64,000 bases of DNA from Tetranychus cinnabarinus (taxonomy: Eukaryota; Arthropoda; Arachnida; Trombidiformes; Tetranychidae): contig WHVY01000003.1 in the NCBI GenBank assembly GCA_022266195.1, forward strand, positions 12,276,001 through 12,340,000, written 5' to 3'. Shown one piece after another: positions 47,184 to 59,138 of this stretch (position 1 is its first letter; the number at the start of each line of letters is the position of its first letter). Under the pieces are notes generated by a model, which was given only the letters and a program-made list of their open reading frames with translations, made no database searches and had not been told where the DNA came from. The position numbers were made by a program, and so were the translations under genes.

Positions 47184-49862
47184 TCATCTACCAAGTTGTG
47201 TACAAATTGTTACCATGACTGCAACCATGAAGATTAGGAAAGATTGGAAAGTTTCATATAATAATTTAGGGCTAACCACGGTCCAAATGAAGAGATGGTT
47301 ACGAAGAATCAACGCCACAATCATGAAATATCCAACAGTGAGAAATTGTGAGGTAATTAAAAAACTAAATGTACCAGTGATTGCTTTTGTAACTCTGAAA
47401 GCCAGAAGGTTAGATTTTACTTCAGTAATTCTCACAAGCATCATGAGAAGCCAAAAAATTAGTTGAGAATAGGTATTTGAAACAATTAAAATACTAGTAA
47501 ATAATGGCATATAATCATCTAATCCTATGTAACCAGAAGCTACATCAATAGTAGAAATATCATTAGAGTTACCTTGGCTATAATAAAAAGTATAACCAAA
47601 AGTCAAGTAAGTAGATATGAAATAAATAAGATGAGAGAAATCATTTTTGAGACTCCACTTAGTGATTGAATAGATAATTTTTTCCAATCCAATGGAAATA
47701 GCTATTAGAGGTATATTGACTAGTTTCGAAAGTAGGCATATAAGTAAAATCCAGCAAACGGTGAAGGTTCTAAGAATGCTAGGCGTTAGTTCATTATTTC
47801 GTCTAGTTCTCTTAGGTATCAATCCATCAATCAAGTTACAATCAAAGTCGATATTTCGCCTTTTGAAAAAATTTTCCATCAATAAAAGCAATATGTGCAG
47901 ATAGATCAATCGAGCTTTGAATAAAGATGACAATGGAGGAATCAGATTGAAAAATGGCAATCGATACGTTGTTAAAAAATTTGTGTCACACCTAAAGTAA
48001 AAAAAATAAAAGATGTTAGTCAAAATTATTTAGTCTGTTAGTCTTTCTCTATTTTTAGATAAAATTTACCTGTAAAGATAGATCCAAAACAGTCCTGAAA
48101 TTAAGATGCATTGCTGTTTGCTGAATCGGCTTGCACTCGAAAAAAATGAAATTATGGTTAAAAAAATTATCATTAAAGAAGTTGTCAATCTTCGATTCGA
48201 TTTCAAATTAAATAAATCACTTAGAAATGGCGTATACACAGTTTGCCATGAAGATACTATTCGAATCAGTATGATTGCAGAAATGTGTCCAATAATTCCA
48301 ACTGCATAGTCAAAAGGCAATGACATGAAATTGAATATACTTGGAACGGTACGTTGGACTAGAAAAAAATTTAACGCACTAAGTATCACGAATGTTGATG
48401 ATAAAAATGACCAGAAAAAAGGTTCCATTTCAACAAAACTAGTAGATCCAAGAAGTACCATTCGAGCGCCAATAGCAAATAGCATGAAAACTTGTAGAGG
48501 TTCATTCAAGTTGCCATTGAATATCACAGAATTGACTTCTTTATATTCATTCTCCAAAATTTTAATGGCGCTGATAAAACACATTAATATGGCGATAACT
48601 TGGATAAAGAGACCAATTGAAGAGGTGTATTCTTGATTTATAATTACTTCCTTTTGAGCATTTTGTAAAAATTCTTCGTAATTTTTTTCAACAGACTTCA
48701 AGACGGCAGATGTTTTGCTGACACTAGAGATATATTCCGAATGACTCTCAACTGCTTTTGATAAAATGTTGACAGTGGCATCGCTAAATTTCATCAAATT
48801 TTTCATTTGCATGCTGTTTTCAAATAGATAACATGTTGTTTGATCCAATGGTACAGACCAATGTTTCATTAGAGGTGTAATTAATTTACCATGACTTTTA
48901 ATTGGAATCGAAAGCCCAAAGAGAAGCGAGATGGTGGCAGTAATATCTACTTGTTGTACACTTTGTTGCACATTATTGGCCCAGGTCATTTTTGACAATA
49001 AACCTGTATGAATGAACAATAATCCTGTATTAATTTCAGGACTAGATGATCCACCATGATTACCATCATCAGTCATGCCGTGATCACCAGTAACTAAAAT
49101 CAGATATGGTTCATTTTGCGCTGAAACCTTTTCATAAATTGATTCAATTACATAGTCCATTTCATGAAGTTTTTGAGGCAATAAATGTGATTTTGCACCA
49201 AAACTGTGACCAATATGATCCAATCCAAGGTAGTGAAGAATCATAAAATCCCATTGTTCAAGCTGATTAAGTTCAGGTCTCATATTATCTGTTACATTGG
49301 TGTCCACTTCAGTATAGTCCGTCGCAAAAAATGAATAAGTTAAATTGAACTTGATAAACGTTTCTTTCGAGAACATCTTCATCCATGTATCATCACCATA
49401 GAATATAATTCTTCGACCAGCTTCTTTAGCTTTACTAATAAAATTGTCTTCATTGAAACTTCCAGCGTTTAAATTCCTAATGATATCGAGGAAGTTGGGT
49501 CTGATGCCGGCTAATAAAGCTTTCAATCGAGGCATTGTCACAGTTGGCGTTGCAGCTGTGCTTGTAAATCTTATGGCAGTGTTGTTGTTTAAAAGTTCCG
49601 AAACAAATGGCATTGATTGTACAGAAATGAAATCAGCTCTTAACGCGTCTATCAGAACGAATACCAACTTTTTAAACATTGGCTCCTTTTTATATAATTC
49701 ACAATGACTTACAATTGGCTTCACAGCGATCATGTTGTCATATTGATTGAGGTTGTCAAGATTCTGGTTGTCAGAAAGTGAGAAATATCCATAAAGAAAC
49801 AGCACAATTGCTACAAAATGAATAACAATATACACAAAGTTTACTAACTTAGTAAACGCCAT
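47184..49862 (-). CDS. PIGG: GPI ethanolamine phosphate transferase 2 (PIGG)
   Basis: Two exons on the minus strand, 49862-48070 and 47991-47184, with one phase-2 intron; 866 aa. An N-terminal TM anchor (VNFVYIVIHFVAIVLFLYGY) is followed by the alkaline-phosphatase-fold luminal domain with the metal/nucleophile motifs FVLIDALRADF, TPTVTMPRLKALLAG, YLGLDHIGH and LVTGDHGMTDDGNHGGSS, then many TM helices. The C-terminal YYSQGNSNDISTIDVASGYIGL and HLFIWTVVSPKLLYE are PIGG signatures rather than PIGN or PIGO. It transfers ethanolamine phosphate to the second mannose of the GPI anchor in the ER membrane, with PIGF as partner (family knowledge). The start Met is immediately before the TM anchor. It is somewhat shorter than the human protein. 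Shares a 327-bp upstream region with SRP72. Confidence 0.95.
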
Positions 49863-50189
49863 TTTAAATTTGGTTATTTCTTAATTAACTTAAATTTTGT
49901 AAACAAAACTTGAAGCCTGCGAATTGCAGGTGAGATCTAAACGGTAATAAATGTGATCGGATCAAAGAGTGTGTTTACTTTTTGGATTTAATCCTGTTTA
50001 CTTTTTTCTGGGCGGAGTTCCAGTTTACAGTTTTCACTTACATAACGATCCCTAGTTATGTTGGCATTTATTTCAACACGAACCGATGGTTTTCTTGAAA
50101 TATAAACAATTATTCCAGGGTTTGTGATATTTTCTGTTTTGCTCTATCCCGTTTCCTAATGATTCTGGTAAATTAATAATTTATTCATC
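49863..50189. promoter_or_regulatory. Shared upstream region of divergent PIGG and SRP72
   Basis: Only 327 bp separate the two start codons, so core promoters and 5' UTRs of both genes must lie here. It is AT-rich, with no clear TATA box at a definite position, as usual for housekeeping genes. Whether the two are co-regulated is inference. Confidence 0.5.
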
Positions 50190-52736
50190 ATGAGCACTAA
50201 TCCAGACAAAAAGAATTTAAGTACGCTTTTCAGTGATTTCGTCAAATATGAAAGGATCAACAACTACCAACAAGCATTGAAAGTTGCAGATAAAAGTATG
50301 TAAACCAATGTTTTCTTCTGCCTCGTGTATGTTATTTACTGTATATTTCATGTTTTAATTTTCTCTTTCACATCCAATTCTATTCATCAGTTCTATCTTT
50401 GGAAAAAGATAACATCAAGGCAGGACATTGCAAGGTAGTTTGTCTCATCCAGGAAAGCCAATTTACTGAAGCACTCGACGAAATCACACGTAATCCTGCT
50501 CTCAGGTTTGTTTATATTTTCATGGAGCTGCCCAATAATATTCTAATTTTATATTCTTTATTTTGATTTGCAGTGAAGAATGCATATTTGAAAAAGCCTA
50601 TTGTGAATATAGACTGAATAAAGCCGATGATTGTCTAAAGACATTAGATTCTCATCCAGAGCCAGATTTTCGAGAAAAAGAGCTAAGATGTCAAGCAGTA
50701 AGTAGTAATGCAACTGTCATCATTACTTTTCAATCCATTATAATTCTTGTTTTTCAGCTTTACAGACTGGAGAAATACCAAGAGGCCTATGATTTATATT
50801 TAGAGTTATTGAAAGAATCAGCTGATGATTCCGATAATGAAAGAGAAGCTAATTTAGCAGCTGTTGCTGCTGGATTAGCACAAGAAAATCCTAAAGCTGT
50901 CGAAAACCTACCACAGCTTGAAGAAAGAGAAAATTTCTACGAGATATATTACAACAAAGCGTGCATAGAATTGTCTAGAGAAAATTATCCTGGAGCTCGT
51001 CAAATTCTCAATGATGCTGAAGGTGAATTTCCACATTTTTCATATTTCCCTCACTTGTTTTAACTTTGAACTTCTGGTCATTTTTTCAAATTTATAGAAA
51101 TCTGTCGAAAATCATTAGAAGGAGAAGGATGGACTGAAGAAGAGATTGATTCCGAACTCGCCATCATTCGTGGTCAGTTGGGTTATGTTGATCAAATGTT
51201 AGGAGATCTGGACTCAGCATCAAAAATGTATAACCAAGCATTGAAGTTGAAGTAAGTTTCTTAAAACATATTTCTCGTTTGAATGCATTCATTATTTGAT
51301 TTTTCTGCTCTTTTCAGACCCACTGATCCTCTTGTGATCGCTGTTGCCTGCAACAACATTGTTACAATCAATAAAGATCAAAACATCTTTGATTCTCGAA
51401 AGAAAACGAAACAAGCTTTGAATGAAATCAACAACCCAAAACTTAGCGTTTCACAGAGAAGATCTATCGTATTTAATAACTGCCTTCTTCTACTACTGAC
51501 CAATCAATCTGATGCTTGTCGTAAACAACTCATACAATTTAAAACCATGTTTCCAGAGGCTACAGTGGATTCTTTAGTTTTGGAAGCAGCATTATTACGT
51601 AAAGAAAGAAAAGTTAATGATGCTATAGAGATTCTTCGAAAATATAAAAATTATGACCCAGATAATATAGAAGCACCGTTTGTCATCATACAACTTCTTT
51701 TATCAGAAGGACGTCATAAAGAGGCTTTAAGCCAGGTCACTGAATTACAAAATAAGCAGAAATTAGCATTGATTTCGATCATGGTCGCGCTTCATCTGAA
51801 CTTAGAAGATAAAGTTGGTGCTATTAAAGTATTAAAGACTGCAATCTCTTGGTTCCAAACAAATAAGGTTAGAAAACTCGACTCAACTCAGAAAAGTTGA
51901 TAATTTTATCTAAGAAACCTTTTTTTATTTGTTTACTATAGCCAAAAGGTTCAGAACTGATAATTCTGTATCGAAAAGCAGCTAAACTAATGATGGAAAA
52001 TAAAGATCATAAGGGAGCTGTCGTTTTGCTTGAAGAACTTCGTAAACATAACCCTGATAATCCAAAAGTTTTAGCACATCTAATTTCTGCATATTCTCAA
52101 ATCGACCCAGCTAAAGCTAAAGAGTAAGTACATTAGTTTCAACCTTTATTGTGATAATTTATCAAAGTTATCAAAATAACTTAAAATTTATTTACTCTTT
52201 CAGAATCATGCAATATTTGCCGCCATTAGAGCAAGAAATCGCCGGTGTTGATGTTGACGCATTAGAAACTAGTAATTGGTCTTTAGGAGCTAAATATGTA
52301 AAGAAAATCACTAAAGTTGAACCTTCGCCGGGTAACATCAAAGAAGATATCAAGAAAACGAAAAAGAGGAAAAAGAAAAAGCAACTTCCTAAAAAATTCG
52401 ATCCTGATGTTGATCCAAACCCTGAAAGATGGTTACCTAGGTGGCAACGGTCAACTTATAAGAAAAAGAAAGACAAAAGAGGAACTCAATTTGTAGGTAA
52501 AGGCACCCAAGGTGCTGTCGGTGGTGCAGAACCGTAAGTATTTAACATTCGACTACTTATTATTGAAACATATCTTTTTATACGAAAATTAATAATCTTT
52601 TATGTTTTTTAATCACAGTGAACCAACTTCCAAGAGCTCACCCAAGCCAGGAGCTTCTAATGTTGAAGCATCTCCTAACTTAAAAGGTCCAAGAATGGCG
52701 CAAAAGAAACAAAAAAAGAAGCCAAATCGAAGATAG
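50190..52736 (+). CDS. SRP72: Signal recognition particle subunit SRP72
   Basis: Nine exons: 50190-50295, 50391-50505, 50574-50697, 50758-51022, 51098-51251, 51318-51867, 51942-52123, 52204-52533, 52619-52736; 647 aa, close to the usual size. The N-terminal two thirds are TPR-type helical repeats (for example LYRLEKYQEAYDLYLELLKE and GYVDQMLGDLDSASKMYNQA). The C-terminal part holds the RNA-binding signature KKFDPDVDPNPERWLPRWQR, a basic patch (KKTKKRKKKK), GKGTQGA and a Lys-rich end (MAQKKQKKKPNRR). With SRP68 it binds the SRP RNA and helps target nascent secretory proteins to the ER (family knowledge). All splice phases agree. Start ATG 50190 follows TTCATC and opens the only continuous frame. 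Possible poly(A) signal ATTAAA at 52796. Confidence 0.96.
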
Positions 52737-53192
52737 ATATTAACCGAGCTCTAATTTTGCTAAATGTCATTGTTTAGTATTTTCTTTAAATTTTTATTAA
52801 ATTGGAATGACTTGAAACTTTATTACGACTCTCTACAAAACTTCACAAATGATCAAGCTTCTAAAAACACAGCATGCAATTTTTACTGATTGAAGGTAAG
52901 AAATTATCTTCAATCATAAACTAGGAGATGCGATTAGAAAAGAATCAATTAACAGTTAGATTAAATTATTGTTAGTTTCAACTACTTTCTCTTTACAAAA
53001 GATTTGTATGAAACTGAACGAAGATTTTTATTACTAAAGGAGCTTAATCTGTAATTTAATTTTTGGAATATTAATTAGGATTTAAACACGATAATTGCTT
53101 AAACAGCAAGTTGTGTTGAAAATAAACACAGGACAAAAGATTTACAAAAGATATTCTTTAAATAAATAAATTTATATTATAACAGCATTAAT
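52737..53192. other. Intergenic between convergent SRP72 and the mucin-like gene
   Basis: AT-rich 3' flanks of two converging genes. No coding sequence or repeat recognised. Confidence 0.6.
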
Positions 53193-56139
53193 TTATAAAA
53201 TAGATGATTGATAATTAAAATCAGCTAACCATTTTTTAGTTTTTTCACTTTGAACACCGAAATCTTGATACAGAATCTCGAAATTTCGTTGAGCAATCAT
53301 TCTACGTCTTTTCCGTCTTTGGATCAACCTTGCAACAAATCCAACCAGTACGAGTGTTATTCCTAAAAAAACTCCAATACATATAACTTTTGCGAAAAAT
53401 GCACAAATTAGTAATCTATTATCAATCAAGGAGTGAATCATCATCAATTTTTTTCACTTACGGTAATCTCTATTTGATAGAATCATTCTAATTTTGAGAC
53501 CAAAAAAGGCGAGATTGATATGAAATCCAGACAAGTTAGTAGATAATGCTGTTTGGATTAGATGCGAAGTTCAATACTTGTTGCATTATCATAATAGAAA
53601 AATTTCTTGAATAGAGAAACAATTATTAATGACATTTGACACTTACCGCAAATTTCTTTGCATTGAGGCAACAAGAGGTCATCACCATGACAGTCACATT
53701 CCTATTTAAGAAAAAAACATTAAAAATATGAAAAATAAATGACGAAAATGATACACCAACCTGATCGATGTGCGAAGCTGTTTCATTTTCAGTTGGATAG
53801 GTTGAATGTGTGAATGGAGTGGTGATTCTATTTGTAGTTGAGACACTTTCTTTAGTTGTGAAGTCAGTTACACTGGTTTCAGTTATTGATTGACTCGTAC
53901 TCGGTCTAATTGTAGTTGTGGCCAGAGGTTGAATAGATACAGACGTAGTTTGAGTAGAAGAGTTTGTAGTTGAATGCACCGTCATTGTAGCATTCTCAGT
54001 CACCGTACTTGTTATTGGATCTACCGTAGTTTCATTGTAAGACTGTGTTGAAGTAATCTCGGTAAAATTATTTGTGATCGGGTCCACGGTGGTTTCATTG
54101 TAAGATTGCGTTGAAGTAATCTCTGTCACATTACTTGTGATCGGGTCCACCGTGGTTTCATTGTATGACTGTGTTGAAGTAATCTCTGTCACATTGCTAG
54201 TGATCGGGTCCACCGTGGTCTCATTGTAAGATTGTGTTGAAGTAATCTCTGTCACATTACTTGTGATCGGGTCCACCGTGGTTTCATTGTATGACTGTGT
54301 TGAAGTAATCTCTGTCACATTACTTGTGATCGGGTCCACCGTGGTCTCATTGTAAGATTGTGTTGAAGTAATCTCTGTCACATTACTTGTGATCGGGTCC
54401 ACCGTGGTTTCATTGTATGACTGTGTTGAAGTAATCTCTGTCACATTACTTGTGATCGGGTCCACCGTGGTCTCATTGTAAGATTGTGTTGAAGTAATCT
54501 CTGTCACATTACTTGTGATCGGGTCCACCGTGGTTTCATTGTATGACTGTGTTGAAGTAATCTCTGTCACATTACTTGTGATCGGGTCCACCGTGGTCTC
54601 ATTGTAAGATTGTGTTGAAGTAATCTCTGTCACATTACTTGTGATCGGGTCCACCGTGGTTTCATTGTATGACTGTGTTGAAGTAATCTCTGTCACATTA
54701 CTTGTGATCGGGTCCACCGTGGTCTCATTGTAAGATTGTGTTGAAGTAATCTCTGTCACATTACTTGTGATCGGGTCCACCGTGGTTTCATTGTATGACT
54801 GTGTTGAAGTAATCTCTGTCACATTACTTGTGATCGGGTCCACCGTGGTCTCATTGTAAGATTGTGTTGAAGTAATCTCTGTCACATTACTTGTGATCGG
54901 GTCCACCGTGGTTTCATTGTATGACTGTGTTGAAGTAATCTCTGTCACATTACTTGTGATCGGGTCCACCGTGGTCTCATTGTAAGATTGTGTTGTAGGT
55001 TGCTCGGTTTCAGGGTTTGTAATTGGTTGTGCCTTTGTTTGATTATAAGAATCTGTTTCCTTTAGGTCAGTCATTGAATTTGGTTCTGCTGTTGTATCAT
55101 TTTCAGTTAAGACACTTGTTATTGGGTATACTGTTTGCCAAGTGTCAATCATTGTTGTATTTCTTTCAGCTATTGATCTTGAAATCGATTGCACTGTTGT
55201 TGTAGAATTCTCAGTCACAGAGTTTGAGATTGGTTCAGTATCACTACTCATGGTCGTTTGATTTCTCATTGTATCTAAACTTGTTGGTACTTGCTCTTTT
55301 TCTGAAGCAAACTCAAATTTTTTGGTTGTAATTGATTCATTTGAAGTTTCAGCTGATACTTTCGTAGTTGTTTCTGTTACATTTGGAATTCTTGCAGACT
55401 CTGGTCCAAACGCTGAAGGTTCCATAATCGGATTGGTAATGTTGTAATCTGTATTATTCAACTGCGAATCTATATTACTCTTCGAATTTTTCGTAGTTGT
55501 AGTTTCGACATCCAATGAGAAACTGAAATTCGCGTTAACAGCATCAGTGGTGATCTTTGGTGTTTGCCCAATATCATTGTGCTCCATTGTTATAATGTTA
55601 TCGATTTCTTTTTCAGCCACAATCGTTGATATTTCTAAAGGGTAAGAAGTGGGCGAGGTAGAGATAATATTTCCAGTGAAGCTTTCTGATGATTGTTGAA
55701 GAATTGATTTCTCCGTACTCGTTTCTTCTATCATCTTTAGTGTTGAATTATCAGAAAATTTAGAGTCGGGGAGATTAACATCTAATGCGTTTTCATGCGA
55801 AATAATCGTTGAAGACGATATATTCGTTGTAGATCCGGACTCTGATGTCCCATTAGTATGAAAGCCACTTTTATTTGTATCTGTAAACAAAAAAAAATAC
55901 CTAGAAGTATAAAATACTGATGGATACTGATGGATAAAAGTGAACTGCTTACTTTCATCAGCCAGACTGATTGTCAGCCTATTTGTTTCACCATCGGTGT
56001 TTAAAGACCTTATCTTTCTTATGTCATCTTTGCTGGCAATTCTTGACTGTCCAAATGCAATTGAAGTCGAGTCATCCCGTAACCATCTTGAATCGTCACT
56101 AAAATAACTGTAACAAAATACTTTTAAAATAAAGCAACA
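53193..56139 (-). CDS. Ser/Thr-rich mucin-like type I membrane protein with 21-residue repeats
   Basis: Minus-strand exons: 56139-55953 (or a spliced start, below), 55880-53761, 53701-53643 and 53415-53193; about 862 aa. The N-terminus MLLYFKSILLQLFS could be a signal peptide. The long middle is Thr/Ser/Glu-rich and contains sixteen copies of TSTQSYNETTVDPITSNVTE-I, each with two N-glycosylation sequons (NET, NVT) and many O-glycosylation candidates. Then follow a short Cys-rich piece (ECDCHGDD...PQCKEIC), a TM helix (ICIGVFLGITLVLVGFVARL), the basic stop RRKRRR and a 30-residue tail. Product family unknown. Uncertain points: an alternative signal exon at 56286-56238 (MEVKSVLLLISIAIFQ, consensus donor) ends in a phase that does not fit exon 2, and the 53647 GTAAGT donor does not fit the TM exon while a weaker GTGTCA at 53642 does. 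Confidence 0.75.
54010..55000 (-). repeat. 63-bp tandem repeat array with 126-bp dimeric organisation
   Basis: Sixteen in-frame 63-bp units, counted from the CATTGTAA marker at 54033 to 54978 (exactly 15 x 63 apart). From about 54150 onward two unit types alternate strictly: one with TTTCATTGTATGACTG, the other with CTCATTGTAAGATTG. The last expansion steps therefore copied 126-bp dimers. The units nearest 54010 are the most divergent. Confidence 0.92.
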
Positions 56140-56286
56140 TTAAGAGATGAACGATTAACGGATTTAATGTGATTACTCAAAGATAGGGGTCGTCTCAAAT
56201 TTATTAAGACTATTGTGAGATTGTGAGAAACACTTACTTTGAAAAATTGCTATTGAGATTAACAAAAGAACACTTTTAACTTCCAT

Positions 56287-59138
56287 TTTAATGTTAACAG
56301 CTTCACTGATTGCTGTTAATTAATGTAAAGTTATCTAACACGGGTTTACACTAGAACAAGTTATATATATCTGGTAAAAAATCAAACTCACAATATTACA
56401 ATCAAAAATGGATCTAATCTTTTGACTAAAACGAGAAACAGTTTTTGCTCTTACATAGCCTCTGTTATTCATACAATCATTAGCTGAATATTTCTCGCAA
56501 TTATCCAATTTTTAATGATAATCAAAAATCGCTATTGTTATATGTTAAACACTGCAAGTTATTAAAATGTTTGACATTGATATTTTTCCGTAAAACTATC
56601 TTAGTAGTTTGATAGTTTGGAATCAAGTCGATCACTGGAGTTATTATTATACAATCAATTATTGTTTCCTTTTTTTGAATCCATAAAAGGTAGATTCTGT
56701 GGTAGATTATATTTAAACATTTAATTGTTATACGATCAAGGTAAACAAGCAATCCAACAGATAATTCAGGAATGAATCTACTTCATTGTGAATTGAATCT
56801 TCAATTATATTTATTGACATCAATTCAGATGAAAAAGATTTGTTTCATTTGATCCTTTGAAATTGATAGCTTTTAAAAGGGTTAACTCTCAGTTCATAAA
56901 CATTTGATTAGTTTTCATTAATCATCAACATTTGAACATTGGACCATCAATGATTTCAATATTTATCGATTGATTTTATTTTTAGAGCAAGTCAATTGAA
57001 AAGCAAAAAGTTGCTAACAAGTAAGTGTTAAATTTTACTGTAAAAAAGGATTTAATTTTCTATCAATTCTTATTTTATCGAGACTTGAACCTGATTGTAA
57101 AATCTGAAATGGAAACAGGTGCGAATCAAAACTTATAATCAAGTTTCCTGATTAATTTGATTTTCTTGATATTGACTTTTATCTAATGTTCTTGTAAATT
57201 ACAAATCAGCATCAAATTATCATTGAGAATCGACTCTGTTATATTTTTCACGAACCCTTCGATTACCATTACTTCATGTAATTTCATTGAAATATCAACT
57301 CGAAGAGTTTATCAAAAATCGTTTATTGTTTTGACGCACATTTCCTATTAACACCCATTTTCTTCCAATTCATGGGGTAGACTAACATTTAAACAAGTGC
57401 GTTTGTTTTTCTGATATTTTGATAAATGTTATTATGTATTATGTATTAAATAAATTCAATAATAAATTCAAAATCTGTAGATCTCATTTGAAGCTGAAAA
57501 ATCGGGATTCTCTTTTTATTAAAATTGATTTACTGTAGATTTGTGTGGCGATTCATCAACAATTATGGTTTTCAAGAATTGCAACTCCATTGAATAGTTT
57601 GATTTCATACTTTTAAATTGAACTCATCAAAGCTGATCAATTCATGATTATTGCATTACAAAAGGCTGTGTAAGATGCTCCCATTTGTAGACTGTCTGAT
57701 TATAATTGAAACCTGTCGAGATAGGGTTTCAAATTGAAATTTCAACCTGATATTAAGGTATATCCGCTTGGATAATGAAACTAGCCATATTTGTAGTTGT
57801 TTTCAAACTTGATTCAGTTTATGATGCGAAACACTAACAAAGTAAGCGCTTTTAAAATTAAACAAATGATCATGTAATGGTGAATATGTAAATGTGTTTA
57901 TAATTTGGTTATGAATTTTTGATCTTCAACAAACTGATGATCCAAATATAATTTTGATAAAATAGCATATAGATGTCTCAGTCTGGGCTTGGATCCAGAT
58001 CAGATAAAATTGTGATTGGAAAAGTCAAATCGGTTCCAGTTGTTGGTTCCACGAAGAATTGGTTCCATGTGTAACAAAATATAACTGTCATCGCAAAAAA
58101 GTATGAATCGAGCAATCAAATTGATTGAGAACAGAAAGGGCTCATTTAATGAAACTTGCTGCTAATTCCTATTGGCTACATTGCTCATCTCACCCCCAAT
58201 CATGCACTCAAAATATCATGTAAAAATTCTGAGAAAGATTCATCCAGGGAAGCAAAATAATTTGAGATTAGATTTTAAAAGGTTAACTTTCATAAACATT
58301 GACATTTGAACTTTGAACAATTCAAATATTCATTTTGATATAAACTTTGTACAACTTTCCATCATTTCATTTTTAATTCAATAAGATAATGAAAAACTAG
58401 ATTTGAATGTTTGTTTGTACTTGCTGATGATGAGAGCCTTTTGATTCAAATTTTGATTCAAATTTTGATTCAACTTAAATATTGACTCTTTGAATTAAAT
58501 GAATGAATTCTTGACTTAATTTTTGATATCATTTTTGACTCAAGTAATTTTTTAAATTATCTTTAAAGTGTCATTTTTTGGATAACAGTTACTCGTAACC
58601 TAAATACATTGAAGCCGTGTTTTTAATCAACCTTTTATACGTTTGTATCAATTTGATAATTAAATGATTTACTGGATTCTGTTGTGAAACAACAACCTTT
58701 ATTATCATGCTTCCTGATCAATTTGATAGGCAAATTTGAAATTTGAAAAAGATATTGGAAATACAATTGATAGAAAAAGCGAGGCACGAATTTAAATGAA
58801 TCCTGAATTATTCAGTGAAAGTATTCACACATCTGTGCTATCACTTGTTTTTCAATTAATTGAGTCATATTCATTAATTGCAATCGTTATCATGTAGTTG
58901 AAAATTATTGTTTTGATCAACATTTGTTGGATCCTCTTATTTTATCATAAATCAACCTGAAATGGTTAATAAATTAATAAATAAATAGAGCTGCAATCGG
59001 AATTTAAGCCTAGTTTTGTTCTCGATTCAATATAATTGATTTATATTTTTGAAATATGAAATGCTGATTTATCTCCTTTTAAAGTGTTGAAATTATTTGT
59101 GAATTGCAGTTAAAATCATTTAATTTATTCAAGAAAAG
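56287..59138. other. Intergenic 2.8 kb between two divergent surface-protein genes
   Basis: AT-rich with no recognisable gene. It includes a short tandem repetition of TTTTGATTCAAA near 58450-58475. It must contain the promoters of both divergent genes, but no specific motif could be assigned. Confidence 0.55.

Noticed and set aside
48106..49707. Plus-strand open frames inside PIGG
   Set aside because: Antisense shadows of the PIGG coding exons.
54010..55000. CRISPR-like regular repeat array
   Set aside because: The 63-bp period has no unique spacers, stays in one protein frame and lies in a eukaryotic exon; it is a coding tandem repeat.
55023..55205. Plus-strand open frame opposite the mucin-like gene
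   Set aside because: Antisense shadow of the Thr/Ser-rich coding sequence.
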